Position numbers and translations under genes: made by a program. A DNA stretch of 64,000 nucleotides from Montifringilla adamsi (taxonomy: Eukaryota; Chordata; Aves; Passeriformes; Passeridae): positions 3,331,236 through 3,395,235 of the forward strand of contig JAGGNK010012559.1 of the NCBI GenBank assembly GCA_017590115.1, read 5' to 3'. The notes under the pieces were generated by a model, which did no database searches, was not told the origin of the DNA, and saw only the letters and a program-made list of their open reading frames with translations. Positions 1 through 12,395 of the stretch are shown here, one piece after another (the stretch's first letter is position 1; every line of letters starts with the position of its first letter).

Positions 1-2829
1 TGCTTGAATTCATTTCCTTGGCATTACTCAGCAAGTACCTGGCTCTGCCTCCTGCTGCACCATGTGGTGGAATCAGAGGCACTGGGAATGCATCTCTGTC
101 CATCAGCTCCTCTCCCAGCCACCCTGGGGTCCCAGGGACACCCCCAGAGTGACCAGACCGGGGGGCTGTGGCAGGCAGGTGACAGCAGGACTGCTCCCAC
201 TCAGGTTTGGCTGCATGATGCAGGGTCACAGCAGCTGAAATAAAAACCTTCCTGGTCACATTTGAGGGTGTTTGGGGACAGGGAGCTCCTGGACACTGAG
301 GGGATCACCCACCCCACTGTGCCTGTCTCTCCTCTGAGCTCATCAGGGATTCAAGCTCCATGTCCTGCTTCTTCCTAAGGATATCAGGCAGCAAATCCAG
401 CCAGGTGTGCTGGGGAGCTCAGGAACACGCAGACCCAAGCCCAGGGGGGCTGTGCTCAGCCCCTGCCTGGCTCCATTTCTCTGCAGGGCATCGTGGGCAC
501 AGGGAAAGCTCCTGGCTGGGCAGGTACATCACGGGCTCCATCCGCCCCATGAAACTGGGGTCCTCAGCAAAAGCAGGTGGAAATGCCTTGGACCTGAGAG
601 CCAGGGTGACTGCCAGGGTGGGAGCAGCTCAGGGACAGGCTGGTGCCGTTTTGACTCACACAGAAGAGACGCAGAGCGAAGGCAGGCAGGGCGTGAGCGA
701 GCCAGACACGCCGGCTCTGAGGTTAATCCTCTCCCCCCGTTGCAGGCAGATCCTGCTCCTGGGTTTTTAGCAATCAGCATCCAGAGCGAGGAGCTCCCGT
801 GGGCAGGGCCAGCCCAGCCCCGAGCCGCCAAGCCCTGCGCAGGGGCTCTCTTGCGTGATGCGCGTTGATGAAGCCTGAAATTGCTTTGGATCCGTGGCTG
901 TGCTGCATCACATTAAGCAGTGCCACGCTGAAGTGACAGGGCCAGTGCATGATCAGCAGCAGTTGAAGGGGACAGGGACTCAGATCCTGCCGCTCTGTCA
1001 AAACCCAGAACCCACTGACAGACCGCAGGAATTATTTTCAGCTCCTTCCCAGAAGGTTTGTCTCAATCAGTTCACAAGTTGTGCTCGCTGCCTTGGCGTG
1101 GAGCAGCTCCGTGGTCCTGCTGCAGGGCACATCCCAGGATGCTGCCTCTGACACACAGGGCTGGGTGGGAGCCTGTGGAGGGCTGGGGCAGGGATCCACT
1201 GCACCTCTCTGGCAGCAAGGGCTTCCCAGGAGTAATGAGGGTTGTGGAAGTGTGGGAGCCCCCAAGTGCTCCTGGCACTGCTTTCCTCACTCATCACTTT
1301 ATGGGGTGGGGTTGTTTCCGTTTGGGGACCAGCTGGCATCAGCACCAGACCTGGGGGCTCTGCTCTGTGCCAGGCTGAGCACAGGACCAGCTCCTTGGAG
1401 CACACTCCTGGAGCATTTCACTGCAGCAGCTCCCTGGGGGAAGGTGCAAGGAGAGATTTCTTGTGAATAAATCTGTCATTGCTTTCCCTTTTTGTTTTGC
1501 TGATGTTTATTGCCTTCTGGATTTCCCTGCTCTCTCTGCATCCTTATTATTGCACCTGAGACTGCCACAATCCCGCAGGATGGGCAGGTTCTGGGAGTTG
1601 AAGCCCCATTCCCAGACACAACCTCGTGCTCCAGGGAACTTTCTTTCACTTCCCAGCAGTGTTATCTCATTTCTCTATATAATGCCGCTGTATAAACAGC
1701 AGCTCTCAGGGGGCCTGGGCCATGACAGTGAGATTGTCCCCACTGGATTTGTCAGCCAAGCAGCAGTGTCAGGTTCTCCAAGCTTTCCCAGGGAGGCAGC
1801 TCTGTGAAGAAGACTCTCCATAGATTCTCCACTCTCTGCCTCAGGGAGCTGTGGAGCAGCATCCTGCTGGAAAAGGCACTAAATTCTGTGTACCTGTCCT
1901 CATCGGCCCATTTGCTAATACTGTCCCCAAAACAGAGTGATTTGCCCTCAGAAGAGGGCAAGTCCCATGCCTCAGGAGGAAACAGCAAAAACATTTTATA
2001 ACCTCAGAGAAAAAAAAACCCACAAAAAACACAGCTTTGGGCATGGAAGGGCTGTGAGAGGGAGCGGGAGCTCCGGTGTCCCTGAGGAGCTCTGCCAGCT
2101 CCATCCTCGGTGAGAGCTGTCTCAAACCAGGTATTTCTTCCCGGATGTCACATGGAAAGAGGCTGTCAGAGCTGTCTAAATGTGTGAACAACACTGTCAG
2201 CGGGGGAGAGAAAAGTGTTATCAGAAATAGTTGTTCTTCAAAGCTAAATAACTCCGTGATTTATAAGGAGTAGAAGATAAGAGATCACACCGCACGCTGA
2301 GGGCTGCTGGAATTTTCTTTCTGAGAGTGAAAGCTGTTTGTTTTGGTAAAAAGCAAAAGAGGGGAGAAATGAAAACCTAAAATACTTTGACTTTCTTGAC
2401 TTAGCTCTTGACAAAGCTAAAAATAACTGCACTGGCACCGAGCCCATGCAGCCATGTCCTGGGATCACTGGAGCAGGGGAGGAGAGCTCCCAGCCCATAG
2501 TCCAGGGGTCATTTACCATTCCCAAGGTTTTCCAGCACCATCCCTGGGGACAGAAGAATGCAGTGCAGTTTTGCTGTATGCAGACAGACCTGGGCCTGTT
2601 CTGATTGCCATCAGTGGGATTTTAGGTGTTCTGTGGGATCCAGGTTTTACCCTGAAGAGAGGCTCAGTTTCTGCTGCTCTGAGTGAGAGCTTCTGTGGTT
2701 TTCAGCCAAACTTCTCCTTGTGCCAGGCCAGGCTCCTTCTGCCTGCCCAGCCCCACTGCTGCTCCTCTGGTCTAGACCCTAAGGGAGTTTCAGGCACTTC
2801 CCTGGAATCTCATTTCAGATTTTGAAAAC

Positions 2830-3080
2830 TCCTCACCTTAACAGCAACATCGAGGTCATCAAATAAAATAACATAAAACAGTCAGACATGAAGCTGATTG
2901 TAATTAGTGTGTTTTCCCATATGCTGGCTGACATTCTCCAGAGAGCAATTAGTCTGCTTTAAGAGTAAAAGATAACTGAATAATTATTTAACCTGCCTGG
3001 GATTGATTTTAAAATCCGAGAAGTCAGATATAATAATGGATTGCTTCATCAAAAAATATGTAAAATAAGTGATAAATGTT
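2830..3080. promoter_or_regulatory. Candidate conserved intronic regulatory element
   Basis: An AT-rich block inside a GC-richer intron. It has several homeodomain-like cores (GTAATTAG near 2901, CAATTAG near 2946, AATAATTATT near 2980) and no simple-repeat or transposon signature. Composition and motif density are typical of vertebrate conserved non-coding elements. Function is inference only; cross-species alignment was not possible. Confidence 0.3.
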
Positions 3081-3879
3081 GGAAGCCTTCAACAGCTTGT
3101 GTGAGGCATCTCCTACAAGGCTGACTCCCAGTCCTAGATCCCACTGCCCCAAAGGCCCCCCAAACATGGCATAAAAAGGTTTCCAGAGAAAAATATCTGA
3201 GCAAACAAAGCCAGCCTGAACTGATAAACTTCAGTGTGTGTTGAACAGCACCCGGTGCTGCAGTGGGGAGACCTCGGGCTCTATTGACTGGTCAAGGAAC
3301 AGCACACATAAATCAGGCAACAAATCCTCTCATGAACCTCAGGAGGATGTCACAAAGCATGACAGACCTTGTCACGGACATCTTTTATCTCTCTGCCAAG
3401 CCACGGGACAGGAAGAAAGAAGGAATGAGAAGCTGATTCCTGCACAGACAGGAAAGAATGGGAAAGGCCACGAGCCCCACAGAGCATCCAGTGACCTCCA
3501 GCATGGGAACTAGCTTCCAAAATAGGTTTAGACAGGGACAGCAACACTAAAGGAGCCCCAGTTCTACTCTCTTGGGTGGGATTTGTCAATATGAGGCGTA
3601 TAAAAGTGGAGACTTTTGCTGTGAGCTTTTCACACCCATCGACTCTCATCTCTGTGAAGCCAGGTGAGGTTTCTGCCCAAGGCCCGTGTGGGATCAGCTG
3701 GAGCTGCCCACAGCTGTCCAGCCCTCAGCAGCAGATTTCCCAGCCCTGCTCTTTCATCTCTCCTGCTGAGGCTTGCAGGGCACCCCTGGGGTCCCCCAGC
3801 CCAGCCATCAGCCAGCTGATGTCACACCCCTCGTGCTCTCAGTGCCACGAGCTGAGCGTCTCCATTTTGCTCAAATGGA

Positions 3880-4010
3880 AGAACTGCAACAATTATTTTC
3901 ATAATTAGCTGGCTTTGCAAATTAATGCCAGTTATGCTGCGTAATCATGATGAAGATTATGCATTAATCAGCTGTTTCAAGCCAGTTATTAGGCTCTTTA
4001 AATAAAGATG
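3880..4010. promoter_or_regulatory. Candidate conserved enhancer with homeodomain/POU-like motifs
   Basis: A compact AT-rich stretch packed with TAATTA-type cores (CATAATTAGC near 3900, GCATTAATC near 3961) and POU/octamer-like sequence (TTTGCAAATTAATG near 3914). It is non-repetitive and differs from the surrounding GC-rich intron. It looks like a deeply conserved enhancer core in a neural gene; this is an inference from composition and motifs. Confidence 0.4.
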
Positions 4011-6322
4011 GGAGTGAACGTCTCTGAAGGAGCGGCACGGAGCCAAGAGCGATGTGAGGATCCAGCGGGGTGTGCTGTGCACAGATCTGACATCAGGTGC
4101 TCCCAGTCTCACCAGTTTCTGAGCTGGGGCATGCTGTGGCTGCCCTCAGCACCTCAGGGAGATTCCCAATGTCCCAGAGTACTCCTGGTGTGTTCCCAGC
4201 ACTGGGAAACACACAGAAACACATCCCTGCTGCCTGTCAGCTCTCTCATCACCTGGCCCTGAGCTCAAGGTGCTGGGTGGCTGCACAGAAAATTCTTTCC
4301 TGCCAAAAAGCCTATTACATCCAGCTGGATGTCTGGAATGGGAATTTATTTAGGATCAAGCACCAATAATCCAAATTCCCAGCCCTTCTGTATTCTCTCA
4401 TAATAAGACATGCTCCAATGCAACTTTGAAAGTGCTGGGCTGGGAGAAAGCCTAATGCCAGCTAGTGGATAATCAATGTTACATTTACCAGTTATCACTT
4501 CAGGACGATGCTAGAAAACAAAAAATCCCTGGCTAAACAGTCTGGACAGGGAAGCTTTGAACAGAGAGATGGGGTGAATCTCACACTCACTTTTGTTTTG
4601 TTTATTGCGTCTGATTTAATATTGTAAATGAACTTTCTTCTGCCCTAAGAAACTTAAGTTGAGCTGCCAGCATATGCAAACTTTGATGTGGATGAATAAT
4701 TTTCTTTGCACCAGTCAAAACCCAAATGTTTTGGCATAATCCAGTGAGAATGAGGCATGTGGACAATTCTGCTACACTCCTGCCTACGCTGCTCAGCGTT
4801 CTGGATTGAAAACCTGCCCATGAGTGAGTGGCTGAAAATCACGTGAGACTGAAATGACACTCCAGAATGAGCACTCAGCCTCTTTTTTCTTTATTCTTCT
4901 GCCTATTACCAAAATTAGCACTGAGTTCAGTGGTTTTTTTTCTAGCAGAGACATGCAGGAAACAGATCAAACTTATTTTATGTCTATGAATGGAAATTAA
5001 TTCCCACCCTCGCTTAACAACTGGGGACAGGATGCACAGAGACTGCAGAGGGAGAGGAGGAAAGGGACTTGTCACAATCAAGGGGAGCAGAAAGTCAGAG
5101 GCTTTTTGCAAGTCCTTCTGCTTCCTTGCTGAGAACATCTCCAGCCATCACTCCTGTGCCTCACCCATGGCTCTGGTCACACTCCTGGGAGGACACCCAG
5201 AGAATGGCCATCAGCCAAGTTGTCAGCTTGGCTCTGGCCAAACTGGAACTCCTGGCTAGCACCAAACTGCCACAAAACTATAGAAAATGTGCTCAGGCTG
5301 CTGGAGGAGGATTCATGGCATTGCCTGAAAGCCAGCAGGGCTGAGCAGACATCTGTTGTCTACAAGAAAACATTTGAGGACTATCTTAAATTGAAGAGGA
5401 AGGTTTTTTCCTTCTGCTAATGAACCCTGAGACCATCTGTTACCAATTGTACTTGCTTATTTCGCTCATCCATTAATTATTTTGCTTTACTTTTGAATAA
5501 GATAGAGCAAGGTTTGTGTCTTTCTGTGGTTCTGTGAGGGGCTCAGGGTGGCTCCTGCATCTCAGAGACAAGGACAAATCATTACATAACCCATGCCTGC
5601 ACCAAGTCACTCCAATTAGAGTGGCTGTCAGTGGGAACTGAGGACAAGACTCACAGACACAGAGCCAAGAAACCCAGCGATGCTGTGACATGAGCTTGTT
5701 GCCCTTGGGGAGGTGTAATGGCATTAACAACTTTTGAACACAGGAAAGCTGCATCCGAGATGTGCATTACTGAGCAGAGGAGCTGTAGGGTAGGCAAATC
5801 CAGAAGTCTCTGCTGGTCTGAATTAAAAACTTGGACAACTAAACATGAGGAACAATAAAAAAGGAGAAGGGGGCTGAAAATGGCACTGAAAATAGCCAGC
5901 AGCAGCACTGCCCTGCCTGTCTCCCGTGCAAGGACCAGATGGGTGATGAGGCAGGAGGATTTCAAGAGGAGGGCAGTGCCAGTTTTATATCCAGTGACTC
6001 CCCAGAGCACAGACCATGGGAAATAAGCCTGTCCACTTCCCATGGTCTGGTTCTAAAGTTTTATGGGAAGCCACTTATCTAGCTCGTAAAAATATTCCAA
6101 GACTTTAAACCACCTGTTACTGCCCCACAAAGCTGCCACCCTGAACATTCTCATGGACCAGAATATAAGAAAAACTCAAATCTTCTCATCTTCATTTCAG
6201 GGCAGGACAGGTCCTCAAGCAAGCCCTGCTCCACCTGCGAACATTCCAAGAGTTTTCTCATCCCTGCTGCATGAGTTTGTGAAACAAGCTGTGGCTCAAG
6301 GGTGGATTTTTTTGTCTTGCAG

Positions 6323-6499
6323 GAGGAATCTTTGAGTACGCAGATGGCCCCAACACGCAGGTGATGAGTGCTGAGGAGCAAGCCTTCAGATTCTCCGCCA
6401 ACATCATTAACAGGAACAGAACTTTGCTGCCCAACACAACCCTGACCTATGACATCCAGAGGATACACTTCCACGACAGCTTTGAAGCAACTAAGAAAG
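6323..6499 (+). CDS. GRIK3: GRIK3 exon 2 (start of amino-terminal domain)
   Basis: 177 bp. Acceptor TTGCAG at 6317-6322, donor G|GTAAGA at 6499/6500. The first two bases complete a glycine codon begun in exon 1 (residue 39). It encodes residues 40-97, from [10 protein letters not shown] to SFEATKK, then the first base of alanine 98. This is the first beta-alpha unit of the bilobed periplasmic-binding-protein-like amino-terminal domain, which drives subunit assembly in kainate receptors. N-glycosylation sequons lie at N70 (NRT) and N76 (NTT). The 2/3-codon start shows that exon 1 ends in phase 1. Confidence 0.97.
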
Positions 6500-7331
6500 G
6501 TAAGAGCAGAGCAAACTTCTGAGCAGCTTTGTGGCCATTTATTCAGCAGAAGAAAGGTGTGGTTTCCTGCCCAGCAGCTTGTTCTGTCCTGCTCTCACCA
6601 ATGATCTGGATAAGAGCTCCTGCTGGAGCTGACCTTCCAGCACATACATACAAGGGGAACAGCTACCTTTTTTGCCTCTGAAACCTCAGAAAACTCCTTT
6701 CAGCATTTGCTCTAATCCTGAGCAAAGGTCTGGAGGCCATGCCTGTGTTTGTGCTGCTGCATCCCTGGCAGTATTCACATCCATCGTGTGGATGTTCTGT
6801 TCTCTTAATAAGAGTCACTTTTGATTACTGGATAACAGTAGCACACTTGAATTGCTGAAGGGGAGGGACTGCACAGCAAAGGCTGCGAGCTGGTGACCTG
6901 AGGGCTCGTGGAGTTTGATTCTGGCTGGGGAGAAAGGAAACCTGCTGCCTGAGCTGGCAGCTCTTGGAGAGACATCAGCAGGAGGGAGCCCTCTGCTCCC
7001 AGCCAGCCCAGTGGCCCCCTGTCCCTTTTCAGATGGTTTTGTGGTGGAGACTCCCTCAGAGGGGCTTGGCACTCCTCTGTGCCTCTACCCAGCCCCTTTT
7101 CAGATGGTTTTGTGGAGGAGGCTCCCTCAGAGGAACTTGACACTCCTCTACACCTCCACCCACCAGTCTATACCCACCTGGCATAAATCATTCTCCCTGT
7201 GCCCAATCACTGCTGCAATTACCCAATATCAGTGCTGGGTCAGTGCCCACAAGTGTCTGGGCTCTGCCCATGGCTGCCCCATGCTCAGCCCCCCCCCAGG
7301 CTTTCCTGACATCCCTTCCTTGCCCCTCCAG
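6500..7331 (+). other. GRIK3: GRIK3 intron 2
   Basis: 832 bp with consensus ends. It holds an imperfect two-copy tandem repeat at about 7017-7152 (period 71 bp) and a C-run at 7290-7298. No other element was recognised. Confidence 0.9.
7017..7152 (+). repeat. Two-copy 71-bp tandem repeat
   Basis: The segment beginning CCTTTTCAGATGG occurs at about 7023 and again 71 bp later, followed in both copies by GTTTTGTGG and CTCCCTCAGAGG. The copies differ at several bases, so the duplication is not very recent. Each copy has a pyrimidine-AG that resembles a splice acceptor. Confidence 0.8.
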
Positions 7332-7589
7332 CCTGTGACCAGCTTGCTCTGGGGGTGGTTGCAATATTTGGACCTTCCCAAGGCTCGTGCACCAACGCTG
7401 TCCAGTCTATCTGCAACGCCCTGGAAGTGCCCCACATACAGCTCCGGTGGAAGCATCACCCTTTGGATAACAAGGACACTTTCTATGTCAACCTGTATCC
7501 TGACTATGCTTCCCTGAGCCACGCCATCCTGGACCTGGTGCAGTACCTGAAATGGAGGTCAGCCACCGTGGTGTACGACGACAGCACAG
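7332..7589 (+). CDS. GRIK3: GRIK3 exon 3 (amino-terminal domain)
   Basis: 258 bp. Acceptor CCTCCAG at 7325-7331, donor G|GTGGGT at 7589/7590. It completes alanine 98 and encodes residues 99-183 ([19 protein letters not shown] to YDDST), then the first base of glycine 184. C99 probably pairs with C350 of exon 7, by analogy with the known amino-terminal-domain disulfide of GluK2. The [24 protein letters not shown] region is the kainate-receptor core of lobe 1. Exon length equals that of mammalian GRIK paralogues as I recall them. Confidence 0.97.
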
Positions 7590-9026
7590 GTGGGTAAAGG
7601 AGGGGCTCAGAGAAGGAATCCTGGAGATTTTCTGTCCTGGGTCTCTTTGGGAGCTTTTCCAATGAACCCTCTCGAGAGCCAAACGATGCCCCGTGTAGTG
7701 ATGGGTTCCCAGAGCTCCAGACAGTGCTGTGGAAGGCCCTGGGAGCTTTCTAAGCATTTCATTCACAAAGCTCCAGCAATGGGGACGTGAGCTGGCACAG
7801 GGTCATGGGGGGGTTCATTGGCATGGGGTGACCATCTCAGCCTGGCTCTTTTGGCACTGTGGTGCCCCTCTACAACAGAAAAGCCCCTGTCCACAGCTGC
7901 CATGGAGGGAGCAGTTCCCAGCTAAAACCAAAAGCAGTTCTGGAAAGATTTTTTGTTTTCTGGATAATTCTGTAACACAGAGCTGGCAAAGTTCTTCATG
8001 TAAGGAAAGCTGTTGATGGTTAAACAAAACAAAGTGCTGCACAGCTCTAGATATAGACCCCCCAAAAAACAAAAGCCACATTGGATAGCCTGTCCAACCT
8101 AATTTCACTAAACCAAATGGTTTCTTTAGGGGAGGGCTGATGAGAACACAGTTTGACATTCCTGTTTTGCAAATGTGGGTCACAGTATGTTCCCTTTGTG
8201 GCATATTCTAATGTGTTTCTTCTGTGCAGAGGGACACGCTTCTCTCTTCCCCCTTGCAATAGGCATCTGCTGAAATTCTCCTTGCAACATCAGATTCCAA
8301 TAATTCCTGCTCAGCTGCGTCCACCATGGCCCTTTGCCTTGTGCAGAAAACAGAAATGAATTCTGAGGGTAGTAGGAAGTTACGAGTTGTGATTAAGTGA
8401 CCGTTACGATCTACGCGACTCATAAATCCAAGTGCATCTTCATTTTTTTTCCTTTTGCTGCTGTGCATGGTAAATATGCAGATTTTAATTTGTTGTGCAG
8501 CTGATTATCACATCCTGTCCTTTCTCAAGGGCACATCTGCTTAAGGAAATTCTCTGTGATCCCAGAGGTGTCTGAGGTTAGGACCAACCTGCTGTTCTCC
8601 CCTTCCTACCCAGTGCAGGGACCCATCCAGCTCTACTGGCTGCAGTGGTGGCAGGGAACCACCAGGAAAAGCCGTTCTGTCCTAGAACAGCTCCTCTGGG
8701 GTCAATGGTTGACATGTGGCACCTTGGCTTTGATTTGGCAAGGGCCTTTTGAAGGAGGGATGGATGGATGGATGGATGGATGGATGGATGGATGATGGAT
8801 GGATGGATAGATAGATGGATGGATGGATGGATGGAGGATGGACGATGGATGGATGGATGGATGGAATCATGGATGGAATCATGAATGGATGGATGGATGG
8901 AGGATGGATGGATTTCAGTCCTGACCCCATTCTCTGGAGAACAGGGGAAGCACTGAGCTGCTGTGGCCCAGCAGTGGGAAGGCAGACCTGTAACGCTGTG
9001 GGTTTGTCTCTGTGTGACACCTGAAG
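7590..9026 (+). other. GRIK3: GRIK3 intron 3
   Basis: 1437 bp. The only recognised element is the GGAT microsatellite at 8757-8913. The acceptor region is poor: the last 30 bases have a broken pyrimidine tract and end CTGAAG. Confidence 0.9.
8757..8913 (+). repeat. (GGAT)n microsatellite, interrupted
   Basis: About 155 bp of GGAT/TGGA tetranucleotide with interruptions (GATAGATA near 8809, GGAGGATGGACGATGG near 8832, GAATCATG near 8873). On the minus strand it reads as runs of CATC. The 3' edge lies 113 bp before exon 4. Apparent Met-Asp-Gly-Trp or His-Pro-Ser-Ile ORFs across it are artefacts. Confidence 0.97.
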
Positions 9027-9208
9027 GCCTGATACGGCTGCAGGAGCTCATCATGGCCCCGTCCCGCTACAACATCCGCCTGAAGATCCGCCAGCTCCCC
9101 CTGGACACCGACGACGCCCGGCCACTGCTGAAGGAGATGAAGCGGGGCCGGGAATTCCGCATCATCTTCGACTGCAGCCACCTGATGGCAGCTCAGATCC
9201 TCAAGCAG
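9027..9208 (+). CDS. GRIK3: GRIK3 exon 4 (amino-terminal domain)
   Basis: 182 bp. Acceptor CTGAAG at 9021-9026 (A at -3, weak pyrimidine tract), donor CAG|GTGAGC at 9208/9209. It completes glycine 184 and encodes residues 185-244 ([19 protein letters not shown] to AAQILKQ). This is the lobe 2 segment; IRLKIRQLP and [15 protein letters not shown] are typical of GluK1-3. The exon ends on a complete codon, so the 54-bp exon 5 can in principle be skipped without frameshift. Confidence 0.97.
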
Positions 9209-10527
9209 GTGAGCAGGGGGCCAGCAGGACAGCAAAGTCTGCTCATGGGAGCCATGGGTGAGGGGTGGCTCATGGAGCTCATGGGTGAGGGGTGGCTGTG
9301 ATGAAGAGTGGCCCCACCCTGGCTGCAGCTTTCCCTTGGCAATCCACAGCTGCACCAAAAGCTACAGCATGTCCATCCTCCAAGGACACTGCTGGATTTC
9401 TACAGAAAATGGTGTTTTCACTGAAAAACTGGAAGTACCAAAAAGTGGCTGTGGGTGAGAACAAACAAACGTTACAGGAGGAGAAGGGGCTGTGCTGAAT
9501 GCAGGGCCCAGCCCAGGCTGGTGCTGGACAATTCTGTGGCTCTCCCTGCAGCTGCACAGCCCCAGCCTTCTTCCCTCTTTCCCCTTCTCCCTTCATTCAA
9601 GCTGGCTCTCCCAGCCAGGAGGGACTGCGTCCTCTGTCCTTTCCCCAGCAGCGTCTGCAATTCTTGGACTTTAAGCCAGATGTCAGTGATTTTCCATTCA
9701 TTTGGGCTCCCTCCTTTCTTCCTCCACAAGTTCCTCCACTGGAATTCTTGCTGCTCACTCCAGCTCCTCCTCATTCCCGAGTGCCTTTGGGTTTCAGGGT
9801 CAATGTGAGGCAGAGGAAAAGGCTCTCATAGAGATGCTAAAAACCAGCTGGTGGAAGTGTTGCTCCTATCAGCCCAGCATAACACCACCACACAGACTAA
9901 ATAAATCCCTGCAGGGATGAGAAAGCAAGCACAAGGCAAGAGCCTTCTCCTGCAGCCTGCATGATACAAAATGAACTTTCCAAGTTCAGAGAACTTGGAA
10001 AGCCTGGGAGGGATTATTATGGGAAGCAATAGAAGGGGCTCATTGTCTCCTGCCAGTTATTTTCCTGTGCTGGTTGTGTTTGGTGCTGCTCACTTATTAT
10101 ACAGTTTATTATAGTTTATTGTGCCATCTGCTCAGCTCATCACCGCTGGTGCAGAGTGAGGAAGATGGAGGAGAGGGGGGACTAGGGGAGACAAGTCTCT
10201 CTAAGTCCTTCTGGCTGGGTTTGTGTGTGTGTGTGTCGGGGTTTTGTCAGGACCTGAAGCCATGGATTTCAGCTTAGCAATAAAAGACTGTGTATTTTTA
10301 CTCAAGGAAATACTGGTGTATTTTTCAGAGTCTGGGAAGTTGCACAAACCCAAACCACAGCCTGACTGCTCTCTGCATGCCTGGCCACTCTGGTGTGTAA
10401 CATCAGGCAGGTTCAGAGCAGTGCACCACGACCTGCAGGTCACCTACATCTGCTGAAGACTAGGAGGTGTAGAAACCTCATATTTTCCTCACTTTTCTAC
10501 CTGTAGCAAGAAATGCATGCCTAGAAG

Positions 10528-10945
10528 TGCCACTTTTATTTGTGAAACAGCTCTTTTCCACTGCAAGTACGAGCTAGGCAAAGCCATCTCCTGGAGGAGG
10601 GGAGTCTGCTTCCCTTCACAGCAGCACAAGAACAATGCACAGAACAAATAATGGACTGAAAAAAAGCCCCAAAACAACCCAAGGAGGAAGGCCCAGGATT
10701 CTGTTAATGCCAGAATCTGTAATATTCATGTTTTATTGCTATTATGTGTCTTTTGTAACATTTTGGTCACTACACCAGTCAGCTATGCTGACGTTTGCCT
10801 GGATGGAGTCCCTGGAGTCGTCTGGCCTTGCTGCCACCCCCATGGATGGCAACAAGGCTCTCAAAAGATTCTTGCTAAAATTTCCACTCCTTGACACTGA
10901 TTTTCATTGCACATTTTCAGAAAACCCAAAAGGTTTGAGCACCTG
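10528..10945 (+). repeat. Copy A of triplicated intron 4 sequence
   Basis: About 415 bp beginning near GTGCCACTTTT and ending near GTTTGAGCACCTGCAG. It is highly similar to copies B (12950-13338) and C (13341-13625). The shared core includes ATATTCATGTTTTATTGC and the AACATTTTGGTCACTACACC stretch. A has the same right end as C (CATTTTCAGAAAACCC...GGTTTGAGCAC), while B lacks it. It may be a low-copy local duplication or an unnamed repeat family. Confidence 0.9.
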
Positions 10946-12395
10946 CAGCCTCTGCTGGCTGAGCAGCTCTGACTGAGCAGTGCACACACCATCGTGCCAG
11001 TCAGGATCTTGCTCCCCAGAGATTCATGATTCCATGCTCCCACAGCACAGCATTGATCATCTGGGCAGGTTTTTTTAACTGGAGTAGTAAAAACCACCAA
11101 GGATTAGTAATCCATGAGTTACACCACATGAGGCAGCACAACTGTACAGAGATTGTCACCTACTTCTCCAGCCTGGGTCTCTTGGTGAGCAGACCATTAT
11201 TTTGCCCTCTTGGAAAACAAATAATTGTAGAAACCTATCACAGAGTGAGTCCTGCTTTTGAGGCTTTCCTGTTATACCCCAGATTCTCCATCCTTCCTCA
11301 GTTTTGGTCCCTTCTTGTCACTCAGGTCTGTTCCCAGGCTGTCCCGAGCAGCCTCTGAGCTCTGCAGGGCACAGCTGTGCCTGTCAGCTCTGACAGAGCT
11401 CCTGCTCTCATCCCAGCCACTGCCTCTGGCTTATCCACCAGGATGATCATTTATTCATTTCCCCACAAACCCAGATGCATCCTGCCCCAGGCTGCCAGCG
11501 CTGGGAAGCTGGAGCTTCCTTCTGACAGCGGGTCCAGGCTCCTCAGCTATGGCCAGAGTGATCCAGCTGTAGAACATGAACTGGGATCTCATTATTTGCT
11601 CCAGACTGGCTCCCCATCACTAGCTGGTGCTTCCCACACTGAGGTGCCATTCCCTGCTTCAGCTCTTTGAACCAGGTTGTGCAGGAGGGAGAGAGCCAGA
11701 CTGCAGCCCCCTGGATGCACTGACCAGGCAGGGACTGGGGGACAGGACTGTGAATGGCTCCAGGGACAGCCCCTAGACTTTCTAAAAGCTACTTCCGAGC
11801 AGGAGACCTGGGGTGAAATCACACTCTGGAGTCACAATATCTAGGCTTGCAATCCAGATCCTTTCCTTTTCCCTTGTTTTTTGACATCTCACTTCTTTTC
11901 AGACTGTCACTTCCTTCCTCGGAGGTAAGTTCCGCCCTAGTAATTTTAGCAAAAAACCAAGGGAAGCAAACATTTCCTGGGGGGACTTCCCCATCAGTGG
12001 GGATTTTAAAGTGCTCTTGCATGTGTTTTCTCCAGAAAACATGCTCACACAGTCAGCATCCCAGCCAAACAGGACAGGGATCTTCCTGTCACCAGCCACC
12101 AGTTTCAAGGTCACCTTTCTCATAGACTGAAATGTGCTCCCCTCCTGTTGTGAAGGGCATGGTCATCCAGCCAAGGCCCCTTCAGCCCATGGTTGTCCTC
12201 TGAAAGAGCTTCCAGGACAGTCTGTTCTCTGCAGTGCTCAGTTATGCAAATCCCAGCAATCTGCAGGAGCCATCCTGCGTGTAGGGGCTGGCAGGGAATC
12301 TCAAGCTGTGCTGGCCAAGGGCCGCCAGGACCCTGATCCTGGGGACAGGGGATATTCCCACTCCCCATCCTTGTGCCTGCACCCTCACTGACCCA

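Larger units (their letters stand above)
1..6322 (+). other. GRIK3: GRIK3 intron 1 (3' part)
   Basis: No coding exon was recognised. The first 2.8 kb is ordinary GC-rich intron with only short chance ORFs. AT-rich stretches near 2830-3080 and 3880-4010 contain clustered homeodomain-type TAATTA/ATTAG cores and look like conserved non-coding DNA; they are listed separately. From 4380 to 6300 I see nothing recognisable. The intron ends in a T-rich tract and TTGCAG before exon 2. Confidence 0.85.

Noticed and set aside
8578..9054. His-Pro-Ser-Ile repeat ORF on the minus strand
   Set aside because: Translation of the GGAT tetranucleotide array; it also runs antisense through real exon 4.
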